Part shown: one piece after another, positions 31,452 through 41,765 of the stretch
Layout: every line of letters begins with the position of its first letter
How positions within the stretch are numbered: the first letter of the stretch is position 1
Assembly: GCA_963556145.1 (NCBI GenBank)
Contig: OY744464.1
Coordinates: 6,857,508-6,921,507, forward strand
Source of the DNA: Hygrocybe punicea
Lineage: Eukaryota; Basidiomycota; Agaricomycetes; Agaricales; Hygrophoraceae
DNA: 64,000 bases
Direction: 5' to 3'
The notes under the pieces: model-generated
What the model was told of the DNA's origin: nothing
The model's input: only the letters and a program-made list of their open reading frames with translations
The model's database searches: none
Program-made: the position numbers and the translations under genes

Positions 31452-33509
31452 TGGGTGGGTTTTGATGACAATAGCAAGGGCGCTAGGATCTACTGGCCGG
31501 ACTCTAGAACGGTGTCTGTTGAACGTAACATCTACACAAAAAATGACCAGGAACCGATTGAGCATCTTGAGGGTGAGGACTGGACTTTTGAACGGGAAGA
31601 AGTACCCGAGGAAATGATACCGGTACCTGAAGACGACCCTCAACCTCCCGTACCATTAGTCGAGGATGGGCAGGACATCACCTCCAGTGACGCCCAGCCT
31701 ATCATTTCCCCCAACATGCCTGCAGCCCAGCCCGCGATCCCTCAAAGACAACGAAGGAACGAAATCGATCCCGATAACATCCTGCCCGAAGGTTCCAGGC
31801 GTGTCAAGAAACCTAGTCAGCGAGTTGCCGACCTCGCTACTGGCAAGGGACGGACATCGAACAAACCAGCCGACCCTCTGGTAACCACCGGCGTGCAACT
31901 ACCCAACGAAGATCAAGAGCTAAAGATCGATGAAGCTAACACAGACGATGAATGGACACTGATGGCCATGGACGAATGCCCCGAGGAGTATTCACTAGTG
32001 TTGGAAACCGGCGATGCTGAGGCAATCGAACCGTGTACTTTGAGCGAGGCCAAACATCGACTGGATTGGTTGCTCTGGGAAAAGGGCATACACGAGGAGC
32101 TTGAGATGCTCCGAAAAGCGGGAACCTGGGATTTAGTGGATAAACCTGAAGGAGCAAACATTGTTGGATCGAAGTGGGTCTTTCGCGCAAAAAAGGACGC
32201 TGCCGGTGTTACGGTTAGACACAAAGCCCGCTTGGTCGCTCAAGGCTTCTCGCAAGTTCCCGGGGTAGATTATTTCGATACTTACGCGCCCGTGGCCAAG
32301 CTCGCCTCCGTTCGCACGATACTAGCCATAGGTGCCCAGTTAGATCTAGAAATGCATCAAATCGACATCAAGGGGGCGTATCTCAATGGAGAGCTCAGCA
32401 ATGACGAAATCATATATATGAAACAACCACCAGGCTACCACGCGCTCAACTCCGTCGGAAAAGTATGTCGCCTGAACAAAACGTTGTACGGACTGAAGCA
32501 GAGCGGCCGTCATTGGTACCAAAAGCTTGTTTATATCCTAGTTGATAACCTCGGATTCAAACGCTGCGAAGTCGATCAAGCCGTTTTCATACTCAGAGTC
32601 GGCAGTGAACTCACAGTAGTAGCCGTCCATGTAGATGATTGCACCATCGCGGGGAGCTCCATTCAGCTCATCAACGACGCGAAGGCCGGTATACGTAGAT
32701 TCGTTGAAATCTCCGATTTAGGAGAGTTGCATTGGCTCCTGGGGATCGAAATCCGTTGCGACAGGGATGCGAGAACCATTCACCTCTCACAACGATCATA
32801 CATCGATTCGATAATACACCGATTCAATCTTGAAGACTGTAAGCCTATATCCACACCGATGGACACTCAGATAAAGCTCACCTCGTCTCAATCGCCCTCA
32901 ACCACACATGAGTTCACCATCATGCGTGATGTCCCGTACCTTGAGGCCGTCGGATCCTTGATGTGGGCATGTCTCGGTACGCGCCCAGATATCGCTTTCG
33001 CCGTGACAACGCTATCGAGATTCTCCAAGAACCCCGGCCCAGCGCATTGGGAGGCTGCTAAGCGTGTTCTCCGGTATCTCGCGGGGACCACTCACCTCTG
33101 GCTGTCCTATGGTAACACTAGAAACGGTCTAATAGGCTATGCCGATGCCAATGGGAGTATGGCGGAGGATCGACGTGCAATCAATGGCTATGCTTTCATC
33201 TTAAATGGGGGAGCCGTATCCTGGAGCTGTAAGAAGCAAGACATAGTCTCGTTGTCGACGACGGAAAGCGAATACATAGCGGCTACTCACACGGCGAAGG
33301 AGGCGCTTTGGCTGCGCTCACTCATATCCCAAGTCTTCGGTCCCATCACTTCCCCAATGACACTCTTTTCCGACAATCAATCTGCGATCTCCCTATCAAA
33401 GGAACATCAGTATCATGCGCGCACGAAACATATTGATGTACGTCTACACTTCATCCGATGGGTGATCAAAGAAGGCAAGTTGCGCCTCGTGTATTGCCCA
33501 ACCGATGAC
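31452..33509 (+). pseudogene. Co1 reverse transcriptase-RNase H, 3'-truncated
   Basis: Same frame as the upstream ORF. RT motifs: NIVGSKWVFRAKKD, RHKARLVAQGFSQVPGVDY, YAPVAKLASVRTILA, MHQIDIKGAYLNGEL, LNKTLYGLKQSGRHWY and the catalytic VAVHVDDCTIAG (DD at about 32635). Copia RNase H: IGYADANGSMAEDRRAINGY, SLSTTESEYIAATHTAKEALW, LFSDNQSAISLSKEHQYHARTK. Family-like sequence stops at VYCPTDD (about 33509), where ADILTK-type residues are expected. The open frame runs on to 33539 only in inserted DNA. Confidence 0.88.
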
Positions 33510-34570
33510 CACTTCAGTCAACCACCTAGCCCCAACTAACTAGATGTAACACAACTCTGTCGGTGTTCCATCTAAGTGCTCATATAACCATGGTACTCCC
33601 AAGGACAATTTATTGCCCCAGGGACATTCTCACTGTAGGCAGGCATAGGGATATATTCTTATCCCTAGGGACAATTTCCAAAGAAGACCAAGGACTGAAT
33701 AGTTATCCCAAGGGATGATTTTGACAAAGGATCATGGCCTGAAATATTGTCCCATGGGACATATTACAATACCATCAGGGAGAATATATATTTTCCTGGG
33801 ATATATTGTCAACCAGGTGTTGCCTCAGCTCAAGCTGATGTTTTTTGAAAAATAGCTATAACATTGTAAATAAAATAGGTAAAATTATGGAAATATTTGT
33901 GTGCATAGATTAAAAGGCTTAGGGACTGTAATTTCATCCCTTGGGATATTTATTTCGTCCCTTGGGATATTTATTTCGACCCTTGGGATATTTATTTCTT
34001 CCCTTGGGATATTTATTTCGTCCCTTGGGATATTTATTTCGTCCCTTGGGATATTTATTCCATCCCTTGGGATATTTATTTCGTCCCTTGGGATATTTAT
34101 TTTGTCCCTTGGGATATTTATTTCATCCCTTGGGATATTTATTTTACCTGAGAAAAGCCCACGGGACATATAGAATATCCCATGGGACACTTATCTTGTC
34201 TTAGAAAACCGCCCATGGGACATAGAACATCCCTTGGGATACTTTCACTCTTATAGAAACAGCCCATGGGACATGAAAAATATTGCTTGGGATATTTACA
34301 TTAACCAAGACAAAGCCCATAGGACATATAAAATATCCCTTGGGATATTTACTTTACCCACAAAAAAGCCCATGGGACATATAAAATATCCCTTGGGATA
34401 CCTTTGTTGTCACAGAAACAGCCCATGGGACATATAAAATATCCCTTGGGATATTTACTTCACCCACAAAAAAGCCCATGGGACATATAAAATATCCCTT
34501 GGGATACCTTTGCTATCGAAGAAACAGCCCATGGGACATATAAAATATCCCTTGGGATATTTACTTTACT
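33510..34570. repeat. Satellite block: 21-bp and 53-bp repeats around CCCWWGGGATA
   Basis: 33600-33830 has scattered CCCAAGGGA/CCCATGGGAC words. 33935-34145 is about ten tandem copies of a 21-bp unit (CCCTTGGGATATTTATTTCG). 34159-34560 is about eight copies of a 53-bp unit (CCCATGGGACATATAAAATA...). Because 21 is a multiple of three, both strands stay open (LGIFISS on plus, PRDEINI on minus); these are not genes. It begins at the Copia truncation point. Confidence 0.85.
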
Positions 34571-34747
34571 CAAAAAAGCTCCAATCTACAGGCTGGTGGG
34601 ACTGCCTGCTTGCTCAGCATCTGCCAAGTCACACAATAATAATCATAGCAATGCCACATGTTACATAATTTTAATTTACCAACCACTCAAAATAGACATA
34701 GCAAATTAAATAATTATTTTCACTAAATACATGGTATTCTAATTTAT
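34571..34747. other. Short AT-rich non-coding spacer
   Basis: Nothing recognised between the satellite and the purine tract. Confidence 0.4.
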
Positions 34748-34970
34748 AAGGGGAGACAGGGAGGTGGAGGAGAGGAGAGGAGAGGGGGAATGGCAGGAGG
34801 AATGGCAGGGGGTGGGCAGGGGGAGAAGGGGCAGGAGGTGGATGGGAGGTGGGGATGGTGGATGGACAGCATAGGCAGGGGGAGAAGGGGTAGGAGACAG
34901 CCAGGGGGAGAATGGAAAGGAGGAGGGAGGAGGGGGAGGGGAAAGGAGGGAAAGGGAAGGACCAACAATA
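34748..34970. repeat. 220-bp purine-rich tract
   Basis: The plus strand is almost all G and A (GGGAGACAGGGAGGTGGAGG-type), with many runs of three or more G. Such sequence can form triplex or G-quadruplex structures. It sits directly before pyrimidine-rich 24-bp repeats, so the strand bias flips at about 34980. Confidence 0.7.
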
Positions 34971-34989
34971 CATACCGGTGTTCCCCTGG

Positions 34990-35767
34990 TGTCCACGCCT
35001 CTCCGCATCCTCGTCCTTGTCGTCCCGGTCCCCGTCGTCGTCGTCGTCCTGGTCCCCGTCGTCGTCGTCGTCCCGGTCCCCGTCGTCGTCGTCGTCCTGG
35101 TCCCCGTCGTCCTCGTCGTCCCGGTCCCCGTCGTCCTCGTCGTCGTCCTCGTCCCCGTACCCATCCGCCTTGTCCTCGTCCTCGTCGTCCCCGTCCCCGT
35201 CGTCCTTGTCCTCGTCCTCGTAGTCCCCGTCCCCGTCCCCGTCCTCGTCGTTACCGCGTGGCCCTGTTCCCGTTCGCGTTGTCGTTGCCGTCCCGTTTGC
35301 CATCCCGTCCTCGCCATTTCAGTCCTCGTCGTCCCTGCTGCCGTTGTCCTCGTTGTCCCGGTCTCCGTTGTCCTCGTCATCGTCCCGGTCGTCCTCGTTT
35401 CCGTCGTCCGTTGCTCCCGTCCCCGTTCTCGTGCTCGCTGTCCTCGTCGTCATCGTCCCCGTCGTCGTCGTCGTCGTCGTCATCCTTGTTGTCCCGGGTT
35501 CCGCGGTCCTCGTCGTCCCGTTCCCCCGTCCCGATCGTCTTCGTTTCCTCGTCCGTGTCGTGGTTCCCGTTGTCGTTGCCGTCGTCTTCCCCTTTCGCGC
35601 CGTGGTCGCGTTCGTTCGTTTACCCCTCGTCCTCATTCTCGTCGTCCCCGTTCTTGCTGTCGTGGTCGGCCTGGGTTGTCCCCGTTCTGGGCTGTGTCCT
35701 CCCTCCTTGTCGCCCGCATCCGCGTCTGCTTGTTTTGTTCGCGTTCGTTTGGCACGAGGGTGCGTGA
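34990..35767. repeat. GC-rich minisatellite, 24-bp unit (GTCGTCGTCGTCCYGGTCCCC)
   Basis: 35020-35160 holds near-perfect 24-bp units, grading into degenerate CGTCCTCGTCGTCCC and CGTTGTCGTTGCCG words to about 35760. All frames on both strands stay open (up to 325 codons, for example RRRPGPRR repeats). This reflects codon-length periodicity without stops and not genes. Composition resembles the triplet cores of the hAT MITEs. Confidence 0.75.
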
Positions 35768-36139
35768 AAAAAAGCCTAAAAGTATTTAAGTAGTTAGTAG
35801 AATAAATGAAAAGCATAAATGGACCACTTACCTGGGGTGCTCTGGCATCCGCACCGTTGTCGCGTCGTTGTTGAAAGCGACAAGTCTTGTTGAACTCGTG
35901 CACGAGACTTTCAACCGGAATTTGCCGATGTCCCAAACGGGGTCGAGTTGCCATATAGGGAAGGGTGGCTGGATTTTCTTATTATTATTACATGTACTAC
36001 AGCACCTCAATTGCCAGGGCAAGACCCTGAAGAGATATAGGTATGCTATACCTACCCCACAGGGAGTTTTTGTATTTTATTTCATTTTATATGGGGAGAT
36101 ATTCACAATGCATTCTATGCCTCTGCCAAAAATGGACCC
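35768..36139. other. Non-coding, downstream of gene B
   Basis: No convincing gene. It contains an imperfect palindrome AACTCGTGCACGAGAC at about 35892-35907 and probably the 3' untranslated region of gene B. Confidence 0.35.
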
Positions 36140-37750
36140 TTAAACACCTAACTTTGCGACTACAGGTCTGAAAAATCTAAATTTAATTCTACGGGTACTA
36201 GGGAAGGTGTACATTGTGTTCCAGACAAGTGCCTGGTAGTTGGTGGTGCGGGGAATGTGNNNNNNNNNNNNNNNNNNNNNNNNNNNNNNNNNNNNNNNNN
36301 NNNNNNNNNNNNNNNNNNNNNNNNNNNNNNNNNNNNNNNNNNNNNNNNNNNNNNNNNNNTGAAAGAAGTTGCGACCAAATGCACCAGTGGAGATATGGGC
36401 AGGGTTATCACGAGAGAGATTAGAGTACCTCCCAGATCTATCAAATGTAATGGCGGAAACCAATAACCTATATTATATCCAATGAATCGACCAAATTGAC
36501 CTCAAATTGCTGTTCAAATAACGTACTTTCTGTTGATCTTGTAGATGTCAGTGATGATATCACTGAACTGTGGGTTGCCATTCCCAATTGCACTGGACCA
36601 GGATACCATTGCTGCTGCCCTGAATGGTTATGAGTAAATGACAAGGGTATAAATGCAATTGCATACTTGATATTGACACAGTCTTGGTAGGTGTCAACAA
36701 GTTGAGGATCCCTCGTGCCAATATCGGACTCATCAACGTTCGGAGATGGTAAGCTAGATTCACGACATCTACATCAAACACCACGGTGTAATAAGATCCA
36801 ACACACCTGGTGATCTGCGTCAGTGCATAGGTCAGATCTCCTTCATCGCCACTGGAGCCTTTATCATCGTCGGTATCATCGAGCATGATGGCCTTCGTGG
36901 ACTTCGACTTCTTGGATGGAGTATTAGAAACGCTGTTACAATTAATGAATGAGAATATTCATATCGGCACGTAAAATACACACGAAATTGGCTTATCGGG
37001 GTTCTTCATCAAGGCTACTTTGCGACGATGCCTAAACAGTCAAACGATTTGTTTGAACAAATGGATATGTCTATGATAACCGAACAACTCACTTAGAACC
37101 GTAATCCTCTTCCTCTTCCTCTTCCTCCTCTTCCTCACCGTCTCGTGATTGATTAGATGCAGCTTTCAATTTCTTGGTGGGGGAAGGCGTTTTACTATAG
37201 ATAACCTGTCAATGATGAGACAATACCTATGAAAAATATTTACACATTGTCGTCATTGTCGGTGACATTGGGAGATGACATTTGACGTTTCTTTCCACTG
37301 TAACAGATTGATATCATGGTGGATATATTTGATATTGAAACACTAACACGTCTTTAACGTTGCGAAACTTGACGGAATGCCTAGGAGGATATTGATATTT
37401 GTTAACTCATATTGGATAACAATGATATGTGATTATAGATACCTTGTGAGCGTTGATGGTGCCATTACACTGCCAGTGCTTTGAATACTGACGGCATCAT
37501 CATTAGCATCGGACAAAGCCACACTGTCCATTGGTCAAAAATAGATAACGATTAAAACGATGACACATACATATCATCATCAGCCCAAGTCTTGATGACC
37601 TTCTTCCGCTTCTCAATTGTTGCAGAAGGCCGTCTTTAGTGCATGCAATAGAAACTTCAGTTATACCGAGTAAAATAGGGATGCATACATGGTGGCCTTG
37701 GATTTTGCTTTCGAGTTTGATTTCGTGGCGGTGGACTTCTTGGGAGGCAT
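36140..37750 (-). CDS. Gene B, arm-2 copy (multi-exon hypothetical protein, contains an assembly gap)
   Basis: Starts MPPKKSTATKSNSKAKA at 37750. Introns such as GTATGTGTCATCG...GACAG (about 37573-37530) separate exons for TWADDDMSVALSDANDD, an acidic EEEEEEEEEDYG run, RKVALMKNPDKPISVSNTPS, TYALTQITRCVGSYYTVVFD, LAYHLRTLMSPILARGILNL and QGSSNGILVQCNWEWQPTVQ. Then AITFDRSGRYSNLSRDNPAH, the N gap, and YQALVWNTMYTFPSTRRIKF ending PVVAKLGV, stop 36140. Basic N-terminus and acidic middle suit a nuclear protein, an inference only. It is the more complete of the two copies. No enzyme motif recognised. Confidence 0.6.
36260..36359. other. Assembly gap of 100 N
   Basis: Exactly 100 unknown bases, the conventional size for a gap of unknown length. 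It falls inside a late exon of gene B; coding flanks it on both sides on the minus strand. Confidence 0.99.
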
Positions 37751-38279
37751 TGGAGAGCGGTAAAAGTTGATGGAATAGTGGATATCATCTCCACTCACGC
37801 TTTAAATCACTCAAAAACAATAAGCTATGAATTTAAGATGAATCGGTGAATCCAAAACTTCAACAATAACATCAGAGGATCCACCATTGGCACATGCTCA
37901 TATACCAAACGAGGCTTCTTGGGCCATGTACTCCATGCAAAGCGCAAAGGTATGCATGAAAAATGGATGACTGTCCACATGATATTCGCCACAAGTTTAT
38001 ACTGGTAGATTTCATGAATTGTTGACAAATTCAATTAAAGTTAGGAATGGAGACTAAACAAAAAGGGGTATTCATAAAACAAAAATGCATAATGCCAACT
38101 TAAGAAACATGGGGTATACTAACAGATATTGATGCATAATGGATAGGGGCTAATTTTAATGCTGTGCACACATATACTGTGATGCAGAATTAATGCGGAA
38201 AAGCTGGAGTACATGCTTGACTATACCATATCCAAACCAGACAGCTGACAACCAACATTATGTGGTGCATTTGAAAGAC
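37751..38279. promoter_or_regulatory. Shared divergent-promoter region between genes A and B (arm 2)
   Basis: Counterpart of 22420-22937. The stretch 37825-38034 gives the same 69-residue translation as arm 1, with no difference seen. Confidence 0.4.
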
Positions 38280-39669
38280 ATGGAAAGGATCCGTATTATG
38301 CAAAATGATGCAAACTTCAATATTGAAGAATGCAATACAAAAACAAAAGCAAAACGGATCCTGAAAGCTATCATCACATGGACATCAAAAGCCAATATGG
38401 ATATGATCGGTGATGGCGGAAGATATAATCCATGAAGTGGACGAAATTGTGCCACGCAATATACATCTCACCACTGCTTTGTACGTGATGGACAACTATT
38501 ACAACTTCAAGGGTGCATGTTAGCAATATCCACCATCTATATACTGGCTAGTATTTGACACCAAATTGACAGCTGAACATCTGCAGGAAATCATATCTGC
38601 ACGCTTAGACGATGATGAAAGTCAGCTTGCTAAGGCCACAAACGTAAGTCATTGGATTTGAAAAGGTATATCATATTGACCGCATTGCCAGATTGCAAAT
38701 GTCAATATTGTGCATGTTGACTCTCCAGATTGCTGGAAGTTTACACTTCCAACCAATGATGAATCCGAACATCAAGAATTGGTATTAAGTTTGCAAGCGA
38801 TTTTGGTGGCGAAAGATCTTCCACCCATAACAACCAGGTATGTGCTAAATTCGTATCAATTCCTTGAATACCATTCTGATGAATCACTGTAATAGTCAAC
38901 CAGAACGCCGAACGCCCTTCATACGTCAAAGCATAGTCATAACTGGCCTTGATACAACGGGCTTTCAATCCTATATCGATAACCTTCGGATTCTGCACCA
39001 GAAACTGGCTCATCAATTTCCTGACAAAGCAATGCAAGCTTTTACGCCTTCTACATACATGGATTACATGGCACTCGCAATAGGAACCCGATATTTCACT
39101 GATCACCGACATGACAACACTTCCTCTCACATTCCATTCGAGTATGTCATCGATCCAAAAGGCATATTAACCTCACTTGCGAATTCCCACTACTTTCATG
39201 GCCAGGACAATTGCGTACTTTATTACAAGTTGAAGTCTGATAGAAATCGACATTGGTGAGTGACGATGAATTGGGATCACATCCCTACTTGATGGAAATA
39301 TTTATTAGCTTCATTCCAACAAACCCAACTTGCTTTAGAATCAGTGATATAGTGGAGGTTCAGTTTACAATATCGGCAGTTCCGGTAAAGAAGGATAAAT
39401 TCAAGATGATTCTGAATCTACGGTCATTGGCACTGGTAGACAGTGACTTCACAGAGGTAACACTTTAATACATCAAGAATTAAACGAATACTGATGTATA
39501 TTCTCAGGAAGCAACTATGATTCGCAACAAGACAGCTTTGCCTACACCAACTACACAGCCCAGAATAGCCATCAAACGGCATGTTGGGTATGTGGAAGAG
39601 GGTAATGATGCAGAGGGTGTTGTGGAAACAAGGCGACGCTTCTATAATATGAATATAGACCGATGCTAA
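38280..39669 (+). pseudogene. Gene A, arm-2 copy
   Basis: Same exons as 21024-22419: MERIRIMQNDANFNIEECNT, LTAEHLQEIISARLDDDESQ, VNIVHVDSPDCWKFTLPTND, QSIVITGLDTTGFQSYIDNL, PSTYMDYMALAIGTRYFTD, FRISDIVEVQFTISAVPVKK, ending at TAA 39667. An 8-bp deletion after ANMDMIG shifts the frame here but not in arm 1. The stop after NYYNFKGAC is TAG here and TAA in arm 1. Amino-acid differences from arm 1 are few and mostly conservative. Confidence 0.6.
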
Positions 39670-39712
39670 TGTATAATATTGTATGTGTACTCAACCCGTT
39701 GATATGTTACAG

Positions 39713-40229
39713 CTGTTTTGCTATCTGATGGCAGCAACTGCACCTTTTTGAATCAATTGAGAAATTTGGACTTGGTAGAATTTTGGGTGCTGTGTTTTGT
39801 ATCTCATGAAATACTATTTGGATTAAGATGGTTATACAGGGAAAGTTGTACTATGTCTTGAGGACTATCTACGCCTGTAATTACATTTGAACAATATTTA
39901 GGATATAGTGAGTTGTTGATGAAATAAAAGGTAGACCAGTACTTTTTGACGCCCAAAATGATACTGTCAAATTATGACATCGAAAGAGCTCATATGAAGA
40001 AGACTGGAGGGAGAAGGTTGTTCATCTTTTCAAGGCCTAGAAGTACATATACCATATTCTTCTCTATTTTTGTCCTTTGAGCCGTCATTGCATCTGTACT
40101 ATGTTTGTCTGTCACTAGGCTCGAAATACAACCAGAATCATAAACTGTATAACCATCTTGATCCAAGCAGTATTTCATGAGATACAAAACACAGCACCCA
40201 AAATTCTACCAAGTCCAAATTTCTCAATG
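39713..40229. mobile_element. Tc1/mariner-like MITE, arm-2 copy, one end clipped
   Basis: Same element as 20420-20985 in reverse orientation. It starts CAGCTGTTTTGCTATCTGAT after a TA. The far inverted repeat stops at ...AATTTCTCAAT and runs straight into sequence that lies about 230 bp further out in arm 1, so a deletion removed its tip. Confidence 0.65.
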
Positions 40230-40721
40230 TGCCTTTTTGCTGAAAAGATGAGAATGAGCTATTGAAAATCCATTATCTACCTATAATCCAGATTTAATGT
40301 TTGCATATTCTCTTTGTATCACCACTGGATAGCTAACTATATCCAATGTTCAATGTGTACTGATCACATATGACAATAGTAACCTGAACATATTGACCGA
40401 ACACATTGACCGAACACACCGAACATGTCCAATATGTTCGGTTTGTGGTCCATGAAACTGAATTACAATTCATTGTACAAATTCAATCAAACTACCTTTA
40501 CTTCGCATATGTGATGCATAACCTTTTGTTCAAAGACGTGTCATATTAACTGGACGAAATCTGCAGGTACAACAAGCATATTTACTCCTTTATATCTAAA
40601 TTGATGACGAAATTCACTGCTGTACTGAGAAGCCTATGTTGCTATGTTCCTGCATTGATACCATTGGATTGTATCTTGGCCCAACCTTCACTTCTTCCCA
40701 TCCTGCCATAAATATGATGCT

Positions 40722-41159
40722 TTGCTATTTAATAATTGCTTTCCAATCATATTATTTTGTTCTGGCATGATTGGAGCTTCTCTTGAACTAATTATGTTCC
40801 TTGTCCTTGTGTCTGGATCTCGAATCATTATGCAGTTGACTGCATTTATTGTACTATTTTCGTGTCCTTTGATGAAACATCAACAAATTATACACCTCAC
40901 CCTTATGAGCCCATTCAATGAATACATTGAAACAGCATCTGGGGTACCAATGTGTGAACTCCATAGTTTCTCAATGTTGATAGCTCTGCTTGCACTTTCT
41001 CTGCTTCAATATGGGATGTCAAATATGGCACATAATGCACATCCAACAACTGTCCAGACTTTTATTTCTGCTATTATTTGTGCAATTGCAATGCCCCGGA
41101 TTCAGGTAGGGACATCTGCAAAACACTTTGTGCCGAAAAATGATGAACCCGCTGGTTAA
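40722..41159 (+). CDS. Hydrophobic ORF C, arm-2 copy (145 aa, unknown)
   Basis: Homologous to 19001-19537, with an upstream extension in frame (MLFNNCFPIILFC...) and the same SMLIALLALSLLQYGMSN and HPTTVQTFISAIICAIAMP stretches. The frame ends earlier than in arm 1 because of an indel after AMP; the FLVIPMYIA segment follows in another frame. Probably a membrane-associated exon. Function unknown. Confidence 0.35.
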   Translation: MLFNNCFPIILFCSGMIGASLELIMFLVLVSGSRIIMQLTAFIVLFSCPLMKHQQIIHLTLMSPFNEYIETASGVPMCELHSFSMLIALLALSLLQYGMSNMAHNAHPTTVQTFISAIICAIAMPRIQVGTSAKHFVPKNDEPAG

Positions 41160-41645
41160 ACCAGTGTTAAACCTGTTCCTTGTGATTCCAATGTACATAG
41201 CTGTTATATGTATCTGTAAACAAAGATATCATATCTGGTTCATTCAGTCTATATTGCACTGGCAATTCCTCAGAATACAGCAGGGATACTAGTTGGACAA
41301 TACAGAACTCTCAGTACTGTTCAGACAGGTTTTCAACTCATCCATATGTCATAATGCACATTACACCAACAAAGAATACGATTATTGTCATGAAGTCGAC
41401 TTAGCAGTGGACTACACTTTCCCAACTTGGCACCTTTGATCTGGTGACCTTATTGTTCTTGCTCATTTGAGACAACAAATTCTCACAGTTACAAAGTCAG
41501 CAGTCACACGGTTTCAAATTTATTCACAGGGCTTCAAAATTGTTCCCACAGTTTGCAACAATTGTTCCCACGGCTTGGCAAATTAGAGTCTGACCCTGAG
41601 TTGAAAAATCCACCGTATAGAACGATTCCCTTATAGGGACTCGTA

Positions 41646-41744
41646 ACTTCAACTAGATTATATTGTCAATCCTTAGGTAACATTAAATATACAGCTGCGT
41701 ATTGTTCTCGCACTGAGATTATATTGTCAATCCTTAGTCCTACA
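41646..41744 (+). repeat. 3' LTR remnant of Co1 (last 99 bp)
   Basis: Matches 28811-28909 base for base by eye, from ACTTCAACTAGATTATATTG to TCCTACA. It is followed by the CTAAC duplication (41745-41749) that pairs with 28592-28596. Confidence 0.85.
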
Positions 41745-41765
41745 CTAACTACATGCTTGGACAAG

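Larger units (their letters stand above)
36926..41645 (-). repeat. Large inverted repeat, arm 2 (~4.7 kb)
   Basis: Reverse complement of 18724-23747. The right border is the junction with the Copia LTR remnant (shared bases are only AA, so microhomology or none). The left border of homology is 36926, but gene B continues past it to 36140, so arm 2 holds more of the original unit on this side. Relative to arm 1 it lacks about 230 bp (arm-1 20220-20450) and has an 8-bp deletion in gene A. Confidence 0.85.
28597..41744 (+). mobile_element. Ty1/Copia element (Co1) nested in the gene D intron and split by an 8.1-kb insertion
   Basis: The 5' LTR starts TGTTGAATGAC at 28597 and the 3' LTR remnant ends TCCTACA at 41744. 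Both outer sides carry the same 5-bp duplication CTAAC (28592-28596 and 41745-41749), so these two ends belong to one insertion. Copia sequence runs to about 33509, then foreign DNA to 41645, then the last 99 bp of the 3' LTR. The end of RNase H and most of the 3' LTR are missing. Removing element plus one CTAAC restores a 56-bp intron of gene D. Confidence 0.85.

Noticed and set aside
33885..34204. ORFs with LGIFISS or PRDEINI repeats
   Set aside because: A 21-bp satellite keeps both strands open; not a gene.
33600..34570. Possible CRISPR-like array
   Set aside because: Units are contiguous tandem repeats without unique spacers, and the genome is eukaryotic.
34671..35954. ORFs of 200-325 codons rich in Arg/Pro, Val or Thr
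   Set aside because: Products of a 24-bp GC-rich minisatellite; every frame is open and no domain is visible.
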